A stretch of 64,000 bases of DNA from assembly GCF_000368065.1 (NCBI RefSeq), contig NZ_KB851202.1:49038-113037 (forward strand), in the 5' to 3' direction. This document shows, piece after piece, positions 54,848 to 63,505 of the stretch (position 1 is its first letter; each line of letters starts with the position of its first letter). The notes below the pieces were generated by a model. The model was not told where the DNA came from. It did not search any database and saw only the letters and a program-made list of their open reading frames with translations. The translations under genes were made by a program, and so were the position numbers. This stretch comes from Acinetobacter seifertii. Its GTDB lineage: Bacteria; Pseudomonadota; Gammaproteobacteria; Pseudomonadales; Moraxellaceae.

Positions 54848-55165
54848 ATGACAAAATTAAAATATACCCCTGAAATCAGAGAAAGAGCGGTTCAATTATT
54901 GATTGAATCTGAAAAAGATTATCCATCGAATTGGGCTGCGATCACCGCTATTGCTCCCAAGATAGGTTGTAGTCCTGAAACACTACGTGTTTGGTATCAA
55001 AAATATTTAGATAAACAAAATCCAGTTAAAGTACAGCAGCTTTCAGACCAAGAACGTATCAAACAACTCGAACGCGAAAATAAAGAACTGCAACGCGCCA
55101 ATGAGATTCTACGTAAAGCAGCCGCTTTTTTCGCCCAGGCGGAGCTCGACCGCCCACACAAATAA
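54848..55165 (+). CDS. IS3-family orfA of an interrupted element
   Basis: 105 residues: an N-terminal helix-turn-helix (LKYTPEIRERAVQLLIESEK, CSPETLRVWYQKYL) and a C-terminal leucine zipper (IKQLERENKELQRANEILRK), ending AAAFFAQAELDRPHK as in IS51-group elements. Its stop overlaps the start region of orfB, where a -1 frameshift would normally fuse the two. orfB is split by another IS3 element, so no full transposase can form. Confidence 0.85.
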   Translation: MTKLKYTPEIRERAVQLLIESEKDYPSNWAAITAIAPKIGCSPETLRVWYQKYLDKQNPVKVQQLSDQERIKQLERENKELQRANEILRKAAAFFAQAELDRPHK

Positions 55166-55366
55166 TGGTGGATTTCATCCATAACAATAAAGACTTATAT
55201 GGTGTTGATGGGATTTGTAGAATTTTACCGATCGCACCTTCAACCTATTACCGGACTCTAGATCTCTGCGAAAATCCAGAACATCGAGCAAAGCGAGATT
55301 TACATGACTTGCATCATGCTGAGGAGATTAAACGAATTTGGAAGGAAAGTTCAGGTCGGTATGATC

Positions 55367-56218
55367 CTAGACAGTATCGTGGACAACCGATCCCTCTAAA
55401 TTCTTGAAATATTTCTGTTCAAAGGCTTCTGGGCTTAACCAACCGTTTGCAGAATGCCTTCTGACCCGATTGTAATAAATCTCTATATAGTCAAACAAGA
55501 CAGCATTCGCCTCTTTTCGAGTAGCGAACACACTGCCATGTATCACATGACCTTTCAATGTATGGAAGAAGCTTTCGGTCACTGCATTATCCCAACAGTT
55601 TCCCCTGCGTGACATACTTTGAATACAGTTATTCGTTAATAATAGCGCCCTAAAATCACGACTACAGTACTGTGAGCCTTGATCCGAATGGACCATGACG
55701 ACCATTGGATAACCCTGACGAGCCATTGCATAATTAAATGCATCACACACCAATTGACGATCTATTCGATGGCTAGTTTGCCAACCGACTATACGACGAC
55801 TAAATAGATCTAACATCACACATAAATACAACCAACCTTGCTTGGTACGGATATAAGTAATATCTGTTGTCCACACCTTATTCGGCTGAGTGACTGAAAA
55901 TTGGCGATCCAACAGATTTGGTGCTGTAGGCAAACGATGGTTTGAATCAGTCGTATGCTTGTATTTACGCGAAATCCTGCTACGTAAACCAAGCTTTTTA
56001 AGCATTCTTCCAACGGTTCGTTCGCTCATGCTGTAACCTAAATCATGCATGTCATATACCAATGACGGTGCACCGAATCGTGCATGATGCTGCCAATATA
56101 CGGCTTTTAAATCCTTATATTTCTGCGCTGTATAGGCCTGACGTTTTCGCCAGGCATAATAGCCTGAAGTGCTGACACCCAGGCATTTACAGGCAGAAGA
56201 CACGGTGACTTCATCCAC
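55367..56218 (-). CDS. IS3-family orfB transposase (nested element)
   Basis: 283 residues from the first ATG, though translated mainly as an orfAB frameshift fusion. An HTH_21 region comes first, then the DDE integrase core: VWTTDITYIRT (D), VMVHSDQGSQYCSRDF (D) and NAVTESFFHTLKGHVI (E). It ends in the inverted repeat. No disruption is seen, so this element should be active. Confidence 0.9.
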   Translation of the reverse strand: MDEVTVSSACKCLGVSTSGYYAWRKRQAYTAQKYKDLKAVYWQHHARFGAPSLVYDMHDLGYSMSERTVGRMLKKLGLRSRISRKYKHTTDSNHRLPTAPNLLDRQFSVTQPNKVWTTDITYIRTKQGWLYLCVMLDLFSRRIVGWQTSHRIDRQLVCDAFNYAMARQGYPMVVMVHSDQGSQYCSRDFRALLLTNNCIQSMSRRGNCWDNAVTESFFHTLKGHVIHGSVFATRKEANAVLFDYIEIYYNRVRRHSANGWLSPEAFEQKYFKNLEGSVVHDTV

Positions 56219-56232
56219 ATCCAGATCTTGAA

Positions 56233-56538
56233 TTACCGTGTACTTTTCTTGGCATGATCTGTTAGAAAGTACACATGCGCTTTTTTTAAGATGTCATTGG
56301 CTTCCCTGAGCTGTTTGACTTCTTTCTCTAATTCCAAGATCCGCTGTTGTTCTGGTGAAAGTTGACGTTTGCTTGAACCCACTGGATTGGCTTCACGAAT
56401 CCATTTTTCTAAGGTTGAATAACCCACACCTAATTTCTGGACGATTGCAGCGATAGGCTCGTGTGAGTTTGAAAGTGCATAATCAATTGCTTGCTGTTTA
56501 AATTCAGGATTGAAGCGTTTAGCCATTTCGATCTCCAA
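56233..56538 (-). CDS. IS3-family orfA (nested element)
   Basis: 101 residues; the likely start is the ATG of MAKRFNPEFK a few codons in. The helix-turn-helix AIVQKLGVGYSTLEKWIREA is followed by a zipper-like ILELEKEVKQLREANDILKK. An A7G-type slippery run (56281-56287 on the reverse strand) near its end is the expected -1 frameshift site that fuses it to orfB. Intact. Confidence 0.88.
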   Translation of the reverse strand: MEIEMAKRFNPEFKQQAIDYALSNSHEPIAAIVQKLGVGYSTLEKWIREANPVGSSKRQLSPEQQRILELEKEVKQLREANDILKKAHVYFLTDHAKKSTR

Positions 56539-56664
56539 AGATTAAAGTTACGTTATCTTTAGAGGGAAGTGCTGTCCATTATTTTGGCTAGGATCAGTAT
56601 GGTGTACGTAAAGTCTGGCAAAAACTGAAACGTGAAGGCTATATTGTTGCACGTTGTACAGTTG

Positions 56665-56975
56665 CACCTGATTTAATATCAACATTAGATTTAAAAGAGA
56701 CAAAAGTGGTGTGCGCAGATAAAGGCTATGATTCAGAACCACTGCGTGAACAGATCAGGAAAACAGGGACTAAAGCGAATATACCAAAGAAAACGAATAG
56801 CCAATCGAACAATGACCATATGGACTGGTATTTATATAAAATCAGGCATTTAGTTGAAAATATGTTTTGTAGATTAAAGCAATTTAGAGGAATAGCTACT
56901 TGATATGACAAGCTCAAAAGAAATTATCAAAGTTCTGTTACTTTAGCCTGTATATTTTTATGGCTACCTTTATAG
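56665..56975 (+). pseudogene. IS5-family transposase C-terminal remnant
   Basis: The frame starts mid-protein (VVCADKGYDSEPLREQIRKT, the DDE second-D region) and continues through LVENMFCRLKQFRGIAT. A TGA then replaces a sense codon before YDKLKRNYQSSVTLACIFLW. Both the missing 5' part and the internal stop make it dead. Confidence 0.8.
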
Positions 56976-57190
56976 GGTTAATTATGAACAGTAAATGTCA
57001 ACAGACCCTAATTTATCAAAAAAAATATTTGGCTATGAATTAAAGGCTACTTAATCGTATAGATTTATTAATGAAAAGAATATATTAGGACTTACGCACT
57101 ATCACTTATAGATTCTCTGGGCTTTGTTGCACAAAGATTTGAAAGGCAAAGAACCCCTAATTGAGCCAAATTTCCTGATCCATCTCTCTT

Positions 57191-57592
57191 TTAGAAAAAC
57201 GTATCTGCCGATACATTAAACCGCTCAGACAATGCCTTAATATGACGAATATTCAGTTGGCGTTTACCACTTAAAATCTCAGAAATCACTGATTGGGTTG
57301 CAACCTCTGTTAAGTCAGACTGACCTAAACCATGTTGCTCCATCAGAAAAGCCAAAGCAGCACGACCATCCCTTTTAGGTATAGGAAGATGCTCATTTTC
57401 ATAATCAGAAACCAAATCACCAAGCTGATGAATAAGCCCCATTAAAGGATGGGACTCGTCATCACCAACAGTATCTAAAAGTTCATCTAAAGCTTCAACA
57501 AGTGTATGAAAGTCGTCTTCATTTTCTGGCTTGCTGAGCAATGGTGCAACGTAGTGCCAGTGGTCTACGGCCTGTTTAATCATCGCGTTCAT
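57191..57592 (-). CDS. higA: HigA-type antitoxin
   Basis: 133 residues. The C-terminal Cro/C1 helix-turn-helix reads LGQSDLTEVATQSVISEILSG and RHIKALSERFNVSADTFF. The acidic N-terminal region probably wraps the toxin. I start at MNAMIKQ, 1 bp after the higB stop (GGAAGGTT precedes it); the longer frame overlaps the toxin gene. It neutralises HigB and represses the operon. In higBA modules the toxin gene comes first, as here. Confidence 0.88.
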   Translation of the reverse strand: MNAMIKQAVDHWHYVAPLLSKPENEDDFHTLVEALDELLDTVGDDESHPLMGLIHQLGDLVSDYENEHLPIPKRDGRAALAFLMEQHGLGQSDLTEVATQSVISEILSGKRQLNIRHIKALSERFNVSADTFF

Positions 57593-57593
57593 A

Positions 57594-57884
57594 CTAACCT
57601 TCCTTCCAATGACCTTTGTCATATTCTTTATGGGACAAGACATCACGGATATACACACGTTTTGCTTGATACATCACGACTGCAATAAGTCGGATCTTGT
57701 TCCCGCCAATATCGAATACATGGAGCTTTCCAACTTTATCGACCGCTGGAAAGAGATGTTTCATCTCAGCAAAATCTTTCAGATCGTTTGCCTTTATGGT
57801 TCGATACCAACCATCTAATGCCGTTTCAGCCTGTGGCCACTTTTGCATTGCTTCTATAATTCGAGCGTGGGTGATCACATGCAT
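57594..57884 (-). CDS. higB: HigB-type mRNA interferase toxin
   Basis: 96 residues of the HigB/RelE-like family: RIIEAMQKWPQAETALDGWY, then FPAVDKVGKLHVFDIGGNKI and RLIAVVMYQAKRVYIRDVLS ending HKEYDKGHWKEG. Such toxins cleave mRNA on the ribosome. It is the first gene of the higBA operon, with two direct repeats in its promoter region. Plasmid location suggests a role in stable maintenance, and the module also lies next to defence genes. Confidence 0.9.
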   Translation of the reverse strand: MHVITHARIIEAMQKWPQAETALDGWYRTIKANDLKDFAEMKHLFPAVDKVGKLHVFDIGGNKIRLIAVVMYQAKRVYIRDVLSHKEYDKGHWKEG

Positions 57885-57889
57885 AACAT

Positions 57890-57939
57890 TTTATCGCATT
57901 TTGCTATAAATCAAGTATAAACCATTTATCGCATTTTGC
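57890..57939. promoter_or_regulatory. Direct repeats in the higBA promoter
   Basis: TTTATCGCATTTTGC occurs at 57890-57904 and 57925-57939, 35 bp apart start to start, immediately upstream of higB. Likely HigA operator half-sites. Confidence 0.65.
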
Positions 57940-57959
57940 AATATTGAAGGGCTAGGATG

Positions 57960-58345
57960 AATAAAGCCACACGGAGCTTTATTCATTATCAGAATGCACT
58001 TAATCTGATGACCTTAAAATAAACCTTTTAGCAATTCATACGCAATAAGGCTGATACCATTAGCACAACAAAAATGAGTTCCACTCTAGTTAACATCTTA
58101 GTTCCATTTACTTTTCACTTAATTTACATATCAGTTAAGTCGTAGCATCAATGAAATAACATGACATGGAAAATAATCAAAAAAGATAGAATCTAGATTT
58201 TTATTACTTTTACTATCCGTATACTTCAACAGCAGCTTTGAATGTTTCACTTAACCTTTAAACTTTTCTTAAAATTAAATATATTTACATATGCATTCTA
58301 AAATTTGATATAATTTATTAAAACTTTAGATTCTAAGTGTAAATA
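57960..58345. other. About 385 bp AT-rich spacer
   Basis: No gene. It must hold the promoter of the ATPase gene at 58346; TTGATATAATTTATT near 58305-58320 contains a good -10 element (TATAAT). Confidence 0.4.
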
Positions 58346-59578
58346 ATGAGAAGCGCTAATATTCGACGTGATGGCTACTTAAAATTTCTGAATACATGGC
58401 AAGACCGTGATGTCATTAAAGTACTTTCAGGTGTGCGTCGCTCTGGAAAATCCACCTTATTGGCGATGTTTCAACAAGACCTAAAAGCACAGGGTGTACA
58501 AGCCGAAAACATCATTGCCATCAACTTCGAATTTATGGAATTTGAAGAACTCACCGATTACCGTAAACTACATGATTATGTATTGTCCAAAGTTGATAAA
58601 AGTAAAAAAAACTATGTTTTTTTAGATGAAATACAACATGTTACAAATTTTGAGAAAGTAGTCGACTCCTTATATGTTCGGGATTATATCGATTTATATA
58701 TTACAGGCTCAAATGCATTCTTTCTAAGTGGAGAACTTGCGACTTTACTTACAGGACGCTATATCGAGCAACACGTTCTACCTCTGTCATTCCAAGAATT
58801 TAAACAGTGGCATATTGAAAATAATCCGATCATCCAACAATTATCCAATCGTGATTTGTATGCCATGTATACGCGCAGTAGTTTCCCTTATACGCTTGCC
58901 ATGACTAGCCAGCAGGAAACTTATGATTACTTGCAAGCGGTCTATGCCAGTGTAATGTTTAAAGATGTTATTCCCCGTTTGAATACTGCCGATATTAACT
59001 CTCTCGAGCGTGTCGCAAGATATTTGGCAAGCGTGACAGGCTCACCTATTTCCATCAATAAAATTAAAAATACCTTTGTTTCAAGTGGGGTTAAGATTTC
59101 ATTTGAAACAGTAAAACGCTATATTCAGGGCTTACAGGACAGTTTGTTATTTTATAGTGCCGCACAATTTAAAGTACGCGGGCGTGAGTTATTACAATCC
59201 TCTGAAAAATACTATTTAGTTGATGTGGGATTGCGCCGGATTATGTTGCCTGATGCTAATGCTGATCAAGGTCATATCTTAGAAAATGTAATTTATCTTG
59301 AGCTTATCAGACGAGGTTATACGGTCTATGTAGGGCGGGTTGATGAATATGAAATTGATTTTGTTGCTGTCGATAATTTACAGAATTTAACTTATTATCA
59401 AGTGGCATTAGAAACGCTCAATGAGGAGACACTCAGCCGAGAGTTACGTCCATTACAGAAAATTTCTGATTCGTATCCCAAGTATTTGCTTACCTTAGAC
59501 ACGATAGGGACTGAAGCGAATTATAATGGTATTGTAAAAATGAACGCTCTCGATTGGTTGCTATCTGAAAATAAGTAA
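58346..59578 (+). CDS. AAA_14/DUF4143-family ATPase
   Basis: 410 residues. The Walker A motif GVRRSGKSTLLAMF lies near residue 28 and Walker B KNYVFLDEIQHV near residue 90. A sensor-like ITGSNAFFLSGELATLLTGR stretch follows, then a DUF4143 C-terminal domain (YLVDVGLRR, ENVIYLELIRRGYTVYVGRV, EIDFVAVD) with a nuclease-like core. The family is widespread in prokaryotes and its role is not settled. It lies between higBA and BREX with its own promoter. Not part of the core BREX set. Confidence 0.85.
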   Translation: MRSANIRRDGYLKFLNTWQDRDVIKVLSGVRRSGKSTLLAMFQQDLKAQGVQAENIIAINFEFMEFEELTDYRKLHDYVLSKVDKSKKNYVFLDEIQHVTNFEKVVDSLYVRDYIDLYITGSNAFFLSGELATLLTGRYIEQHVLPLSFQEFKQWHIENNPIIQQLSNRDLYAMYTRSSFPYTLAMTSQQETYDYLQAVYASVMFKDVIPRLNTADINSLERVARYLASVTGSPISINKIKNTFVSSGVKISFETVKRYIQGLQDSLLFYSAAQFKVRGRELLQSSEKYYLVDVGLRRIMLPDANADQGHILENVIYLELIRRGYTVYVGRVDEYEIDFVAVDNLQNLTYYQVALETLNEETLSRELRPLQKISDSYPKYLLTLDTIGTEANYNGIVKMNALDWLLSENK

Positions 59579-59849
59579 AGTTGAGGGTAGACATGGATAC
59601 TCTTATTTATTAATTAAAACTCAAAGACTTTTCAGCATTAACCAAGAGTGTGATCAAGCATAATTTCTGCTCCATTTGTGATGGATTGATTTACCTCGAC
59701 TCGATTGAGTCAGATCATCATGATTGAGCTACAGTCACTTACTGAAAGTAGCGAGAATTGCGTTGGAGTTTCTGAAGGATATTAATTCCTTAGTTTGCCC
59801 ATTCATCCATCTGGGCATTTTTTTTGATTAAAATACAATGCTGTTCTTG

Positions 59850-60179
59850 CTAAAAAATGACGGCACCCACCATAAAACACAATATTCCAAAAATAATCCA
59901 AGGCCAGATCTTTGTCTTCGGTTGTTCTAAATTCTGAGGATTATATTCCGTGTGTTCTAGCGATGTCGGTTGTGGAACACGGGTCTTTTTAGAGTAAGGC
60001 TGGTGTTTAGAGTAAGATAGTCCCGTACCTGGAATACCGACACTGGTTCGCGTACCTTTTTTCCCAATATTTAGAGAAGCACCAGGTTTGCCAATGCTGG
60101 CACTGCTGATGCCTTTATGGGTCAAATTAATTTTAAAACCCGGGAATAATTTAATACTTTTACGAAATCTAAAACCCAT
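59850..60179 (-). CDS. DUF4236-domain small membrane protein
   Basis: 109 residues. The N-terminal 55 match DUF4236 (MGFRFRKSIKLFPGFKINLT, then GISSASIGKPGASLNIG with its glycine-rich repeats KGTRTSVGIPGTGLSYS). A polar linker and one C-terminal membrane helix (WPWIIFGILCFMVGAVIF) follow. The function of the domain is unknown; it is often found with mobile or defence genes. It is transcribed opposite to brxR. Confidence 0.8.
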   Translation of the reverse strand: MGFRFRKSIKLFPGFKINLTHKGISSASIGKPGASLNIGKKGTRTSVGIPGTGLSYSKHQPYSKKTRVPQPTSLEHTEYNPQNLEQPKTKIWPWIIFGILCFMVGAVIF

Positions 60180-60386
60180 ATTTATCTCATTCTAAATTTA
60201 GCTCAATTTACGCTCTACACCAGGATCCATGATCTGCTAGAGATCGTACTTTGATGGCTATCATCAGGATACTAGTATATTTTTTATCTGGTGATTGCAA
60301 TACTACCTTTAAATACCGTCAAAAATGTTTACTGTATATTTGCTGTAGGGTAATCTTAAAGCTGCTATTTATTGACTGATTGGTAT

Positions 60387-61253
60387 ATGACGACAGATAA
60401 GCATGAAGTCCTGCTACGAATGCGAGCGATCGAGCTGCTTGCATACTGGGAAGGTCGTTTGGTTACCAATCGTTTGATGAGCTGGTTTGGACTGAGTCGA
60501 CAGCAGGCTTCTGCGGATATCAAGCGCTATAATACGCTGTATAACCCCGATGCCTTGATTCATGATCCATCGGTCAAGGGTTATGTGCCTAAGGCCAGCT
60601 TCCAGCCTGTACTGACTACAGCGCATATCAATGAATATCTCAATATGCTGTCAGGTTTGGTTAGTGAATCGCATGCGCTGATTGCGACGCCAGAACCGAA
60701 TCTTGCAGCAGTTCAATTACCTGATCGCAGTGTACGTCCTGAAGTGATTCGGGAAGTTTTACGTGCCTGCCGCAACCAAAGTACTTTAAAAATGATTTAT
60801 GCCTCGATGCAGAATCCGCAGTGGCATGAACGCATGATTTCCCCACATACCCTGGTGTATACCGGTTTTCGCTGGCATGTCCGTGCCTATTGCCATCAGA
60901 GCAAGCAGTTTAAGGACTTTTTACTCTCCAGAATTGATCGTACACCTGTTGTGGTGGCGATTGAGTCAGTAGACCCTGCTCAAGATCAGCAATGGCATGA
61001 AGAAATTGTACTGACGCTGATCCCTAATCCAAAATTGAATGAAGCTCAAAAAGCGCTGGTCGAAAAAGACTTCGGCATGCCTGATGGCAGATTACAGATT
61101 CCGGTGAAAAAAGCCCTGGCTCACTATACTTTGCAGCGATATCAGGCCGCGATCACGCTGGCTGAGGCGGATGATGCCTTGAAATATCCCTTGGTACTAC
61201 AACGCTCAGATATCGAAAAGCTGTCGTCTTACCTGTTTGATCAGGCCTCATAG
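60387..61253 (+). CDS. brxR: BREX transcriptional regulator BrxR (WYL domain)
   Basis: About 288 residues. The N-terminal winged helix reads MRAIELLAYWEGRLVTNRLM and FGLSRQQASADIKRYN. A WYL domain follows (about 125-190: LKMIYASMQNPQWHERMISP, VYTGFRWHVRAYCHQS) and then a WCX-type C-terminus. BrxR/CapW proteins repress BREX and other defence operons and were first studied in Acinetobacter. An alternative ATG lies 5 codons upstream. It overlaps or abuts brxA. Confidence 0.9.
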   Translation: MTTDKHEVLLRMRAIELLAYWEGRLVTNRLMSWFGLSRQQASADIKRYNTLYNPDALIHDPSVKGYVPKASFQPVLTTAHINEYLNMLSGLVSESHALIATPEPNLAAVQLPDRSVRPEVIREVLRACRNQSTLKMIYASMQNPQWHERMISPHTLVYTGFRWHVRAYCHQSKQFKDFLLSRIDRTPVVVAIESVDPAQDQQWHEEIVLTLIPNPKLNEAQKALVEKDFGMPDGRLQIPVKKALAHYTLQRYQAAITLAEADDALKYPLVLQRSDIEKLSSYLFDQAS

Positions 61254-61263
61254 GAGATTGGCC

Positions 61264-61875
61264 ATGTTAGAGCAATTTCATTATGACAGTGACCTGATTG
61301 GCGGTTCCCTGATGGTGCGTGAAAGCCGGCTGATCGCGGATCTGTTATTACGAGAAGCGACTCCAGAACAATGGCATCAGGCCATTCAGATTGACAATAT
61401 TCTGCAAAAAAGAACGCCTGCTTCAGCCCAACGTAACGCCACTGCCATTCGTAAGCGTCTGGAGCGCTTAGAGCCTGATTTCTGGAAAGCTTTGCGTGAT
61501 GGGGATGATGAGCTGGCGACCCAGGTGGCTTTTTGTGGCGCACTGGAACGCAACCTGTTGCTGCTTGAGTTTATGGAAACGGTGATGAGGGATGCCTATA
61601 TCTCTCAGGCGCAACACTTGGACAGTTATATCTGGTCAGATTTTTTGGATGAACGCTCACAACGTGATCCGGATATCTGTGATTGGAAAGAGTCCAGCAA
61701 GAAAAAAATGGGGCAGGTGGTGTTTCGCATGCTGGCAGAAGCCGGTTACTTAAAAAGTACTCGTAAGCTGGAGTTGCAGCGCGTGATCGTCAGAGCAGAG
61801 CTGCGTAGCCTGTTGGAAGAACACTATAAACAACGCATTAAAAGATCTATGGAAGTGTCGGTATGGACGCGTTAG
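61264..61875 (+). CDS. brxA: BREX protein BrxA (DUF1819)
   Basis: 203 residues: GGSLMVRESRLIADLLLREA near the start, then the helical body with FCGALERNLLLLEFMETVMR, SYIWSDFLDERSQRDPDICD and the C-terminal AELRSLLEEHYKQRI. BrxA is a small helical DNA-binding-type protein conserved in BREX. AGGAG lies before the ATG chosen here; the longer frame overlaps brxR. Cotranscribed with brxB 16 bp later. Confidence 0.9.
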   Translation: MLEQFHYDSDLIGGSLMVRESRLIADLLLREATPEQWHQAIQIDNILQKRTPASAQRNATAIRKRLERLEPDFWKALRDGDDELATQVAFCGALERNLLLLEFMETVMRDAYISQAQHLDSYIWSDFLDERSQRDPDICDWKESSKKKMGQVVFRMLAEAGYLKSTRKLELQRVIVRAELRSLLEEHYKQRIKRSMEVSVWTR

Positions 61876-61891
61876 TTGTAGAGGGGCAGCA

Positions 61892-62467
61892 ATGAGTCAA
61901 AAAATACATGAGCGTCTGAACCAGATTCCAGAGCGAATTCTTTCCACCGAGTTTCTCACCGGGCAAGGACTGGGCAATGAAATTGGCTTCTGGATTTTTG
62001 ATTATGCGCCTGAAGATGAGTTGAAAGTGCGCGAATATCTGCATTTTCTAGACGGGATGCTGGAGAAAAAACACAGTCAGCTGAAGGTGGTGAATATCAA
62101 CCTGCTGCAAGCCGTGGTGGATTATCTGGCTGAGCGTAACTTCATCGATAAAGCCATTCAAATGCAAAAAGCCAAAGGTGATGAAGCGCTGCTCAAAGCC
62201 TTAAAGGGCCCACTGCATATGGATAAGTTCGCGCCGTATCTGGTGAGTAAATATGCCACCAATGCGCAAGATATTGTGTTGATGACCGGGGTAGGGTCGG
62301 TTTGGCCACTGTTACGTGCCCATCACTTATTGAACAGTTTGCATTCGTTACTGGGGCATAAGCCAGTGGTGCTGTTTTACCCGGGCTATTACGACGGTCA
62401 AGCGATGAGTTTATTTGGAAAAATTCCAAGCAACAATTACTACAGAGCATTCAGATTAGTGCCTTAA
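61892..62467 (+). CDS. brxB: BREX protein BrxB (DUF1788)
   Basis: 191 residues, complete. It begins ERLNQIPERILSTEFLTGQG and ends with the family terminus VVLFYPGYYDGQAMSLFGK and NNYYRAFRLVP. The role of BrxB in phage exclusion is undefined but it is required in type I systems. GAGGGG precedes the start. Third in the order brxR-brxA-brxB-brxC, as in BREX type I. Confidence 0.9.
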   Translation: MSQKIHERLNQIPERILSTEFLTGQGLGNEIGFWIFDYAPEDELKVREYLHFLDGMLEKKHSQLKVVNINLLQAVVDYLAERNFIDKAIQMQKAKGDEALLKALKGPLHMDKFAPYLVSKYATNAQDIVLMTGVGSVWPLLRAHHLLNSLHSLLGHKPVVLFYPGYYDGQAMSLFGKIPSNNYYRAFRLVP

Positions 62468-62508
62468 ACACGGCAAATAGAAATAAGAATTCGGGGGAAT
62501 GGATTGAG

Positions 62509-63505
62509 ATGAACATTAAAGAACTTTTTTACAAGCCATTAGATCGTGCGATAAACGGGGTGGTCAAGGCAGACCAGAATGACAATACCACGGTATATCA
62601 GGAACTCGATGAATACGTGGTCACCAATGAGCTGGAAAAGCATTTTCGGGACTTTTTCCAGTCTTATGGCACAGACCTGAGCGATCCTCCGATTGCCAAT
62701 CGTGTCGGCGTGTGGATTTCAGGTTTCTTTGGTTCTGGTAAATCACATTTCCTGAAAACCTTGTCGTATATTCTGGCCAATAAAGTGGCACGTGACGCGG
62801 AAGGTAACGAACGCAGTGCTGCAGAATTCTTTGATGAAAGCAAAATCCGGGATGCGTTTATCCGTGCAGATATTGGTAAAGCGGTTAGCCATCATGCCGA
62901 TGTCATCCTATTTAATATCGACAGTAAAGCCAGTTCCAATGATGACGGTAATCCGATTCTGAATGTGTTTTTACGCGTGTTTAACGAATATCAGGGTTTT
63001 AGTGCTGACCATCCACATATTGCCCATATGGAACGTCACCTGAGCCAGAAAGGGGTGTATGAGTGCTTTAAACAAGCCTTTGAAGAATCCAGCGGCATGT
63101 CATGGTTGGAAGAACGTGATGGCTATCAGTTCTATCAGGATGATGTCGAAACCGCGATTTCTCAAGCCCTCAACTTATCTGCTGAAGCTGCGCATAAATG
63201 GTTTGAGGATTCTGAGCAGACCTTTAGTGTTTCGGTTGAAAACTTCTGTCAGTGGGTAAAAGAATACCTGGACAGCAAAGGACCCCAGCAACGCATGCTG
63301 TTCTTGGTCGATGAAGTGGGGCAGTTTATTGGCAGCGATACCCGCTTAATGCTGACACTGCAAACCATTACTGAAAACCTGGGTACGATCTGTAAAGGCC
63401 GCGCTTGGATTATCGTGACCTCACAGGCAGACATCGATGCTGTTTTAGGTGAGATGTCTTCATCCAAAGCCAATGACTTCTCCAAGATTGCTGGACGTTT
63501 TAAAA
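62509..63505 (+). pseudogene. brxC: BREX ATPase BrxC, cut by an IS6-family insertion
   Basis: The first 332 or so residues of a protein normally about 1200 long. Family blocks are MNIKELFYKPLDRAINGVVK, the Walker A motif ISGFFGSGKSHFLKTL (about residue 75) and a Walker B-like MLFLVDEVGQFIG. The sequence breaks after KIAGRFK, where the inverted repeat of an IS6-family element begins. Unless the insertion is absent in part of the population, BrxC and the downstream BREX genes should be inactive. The 3' part lies beyond the window, if it exists. Confidence 0.9.

Larger units (their letters stand above)
55362..56596 (-). mobile_element. Complete IS3-family element with GTA target duplication
   Basis: 1235 bp, with inverted repeats starting TGATCCTAG at both ends and ending in a shared CCCTCTAAA block about 39 bp in. 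The 3-bp duplication GTA lies at 55359-55361 and 56597-56599. Nested in an older IS3 element. Confidence 0.92.
55165..56665 (+). pseudogene. IS3-family orfB, split by a second IS3 element and truncated
   Basis: The 5' part (MVDFIHNNKDLYGVDGICRI to ESSGRY) ends at 55361. It resumes at 56597 after the inserted element, as GVRKVWQKLKREGYIVARCT, and is cut again at about 56665 by an IS5 remnant. Removing the insertion and one GTA restores the frame SGRYGVRKVW exactly. Confidence 0.88.
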
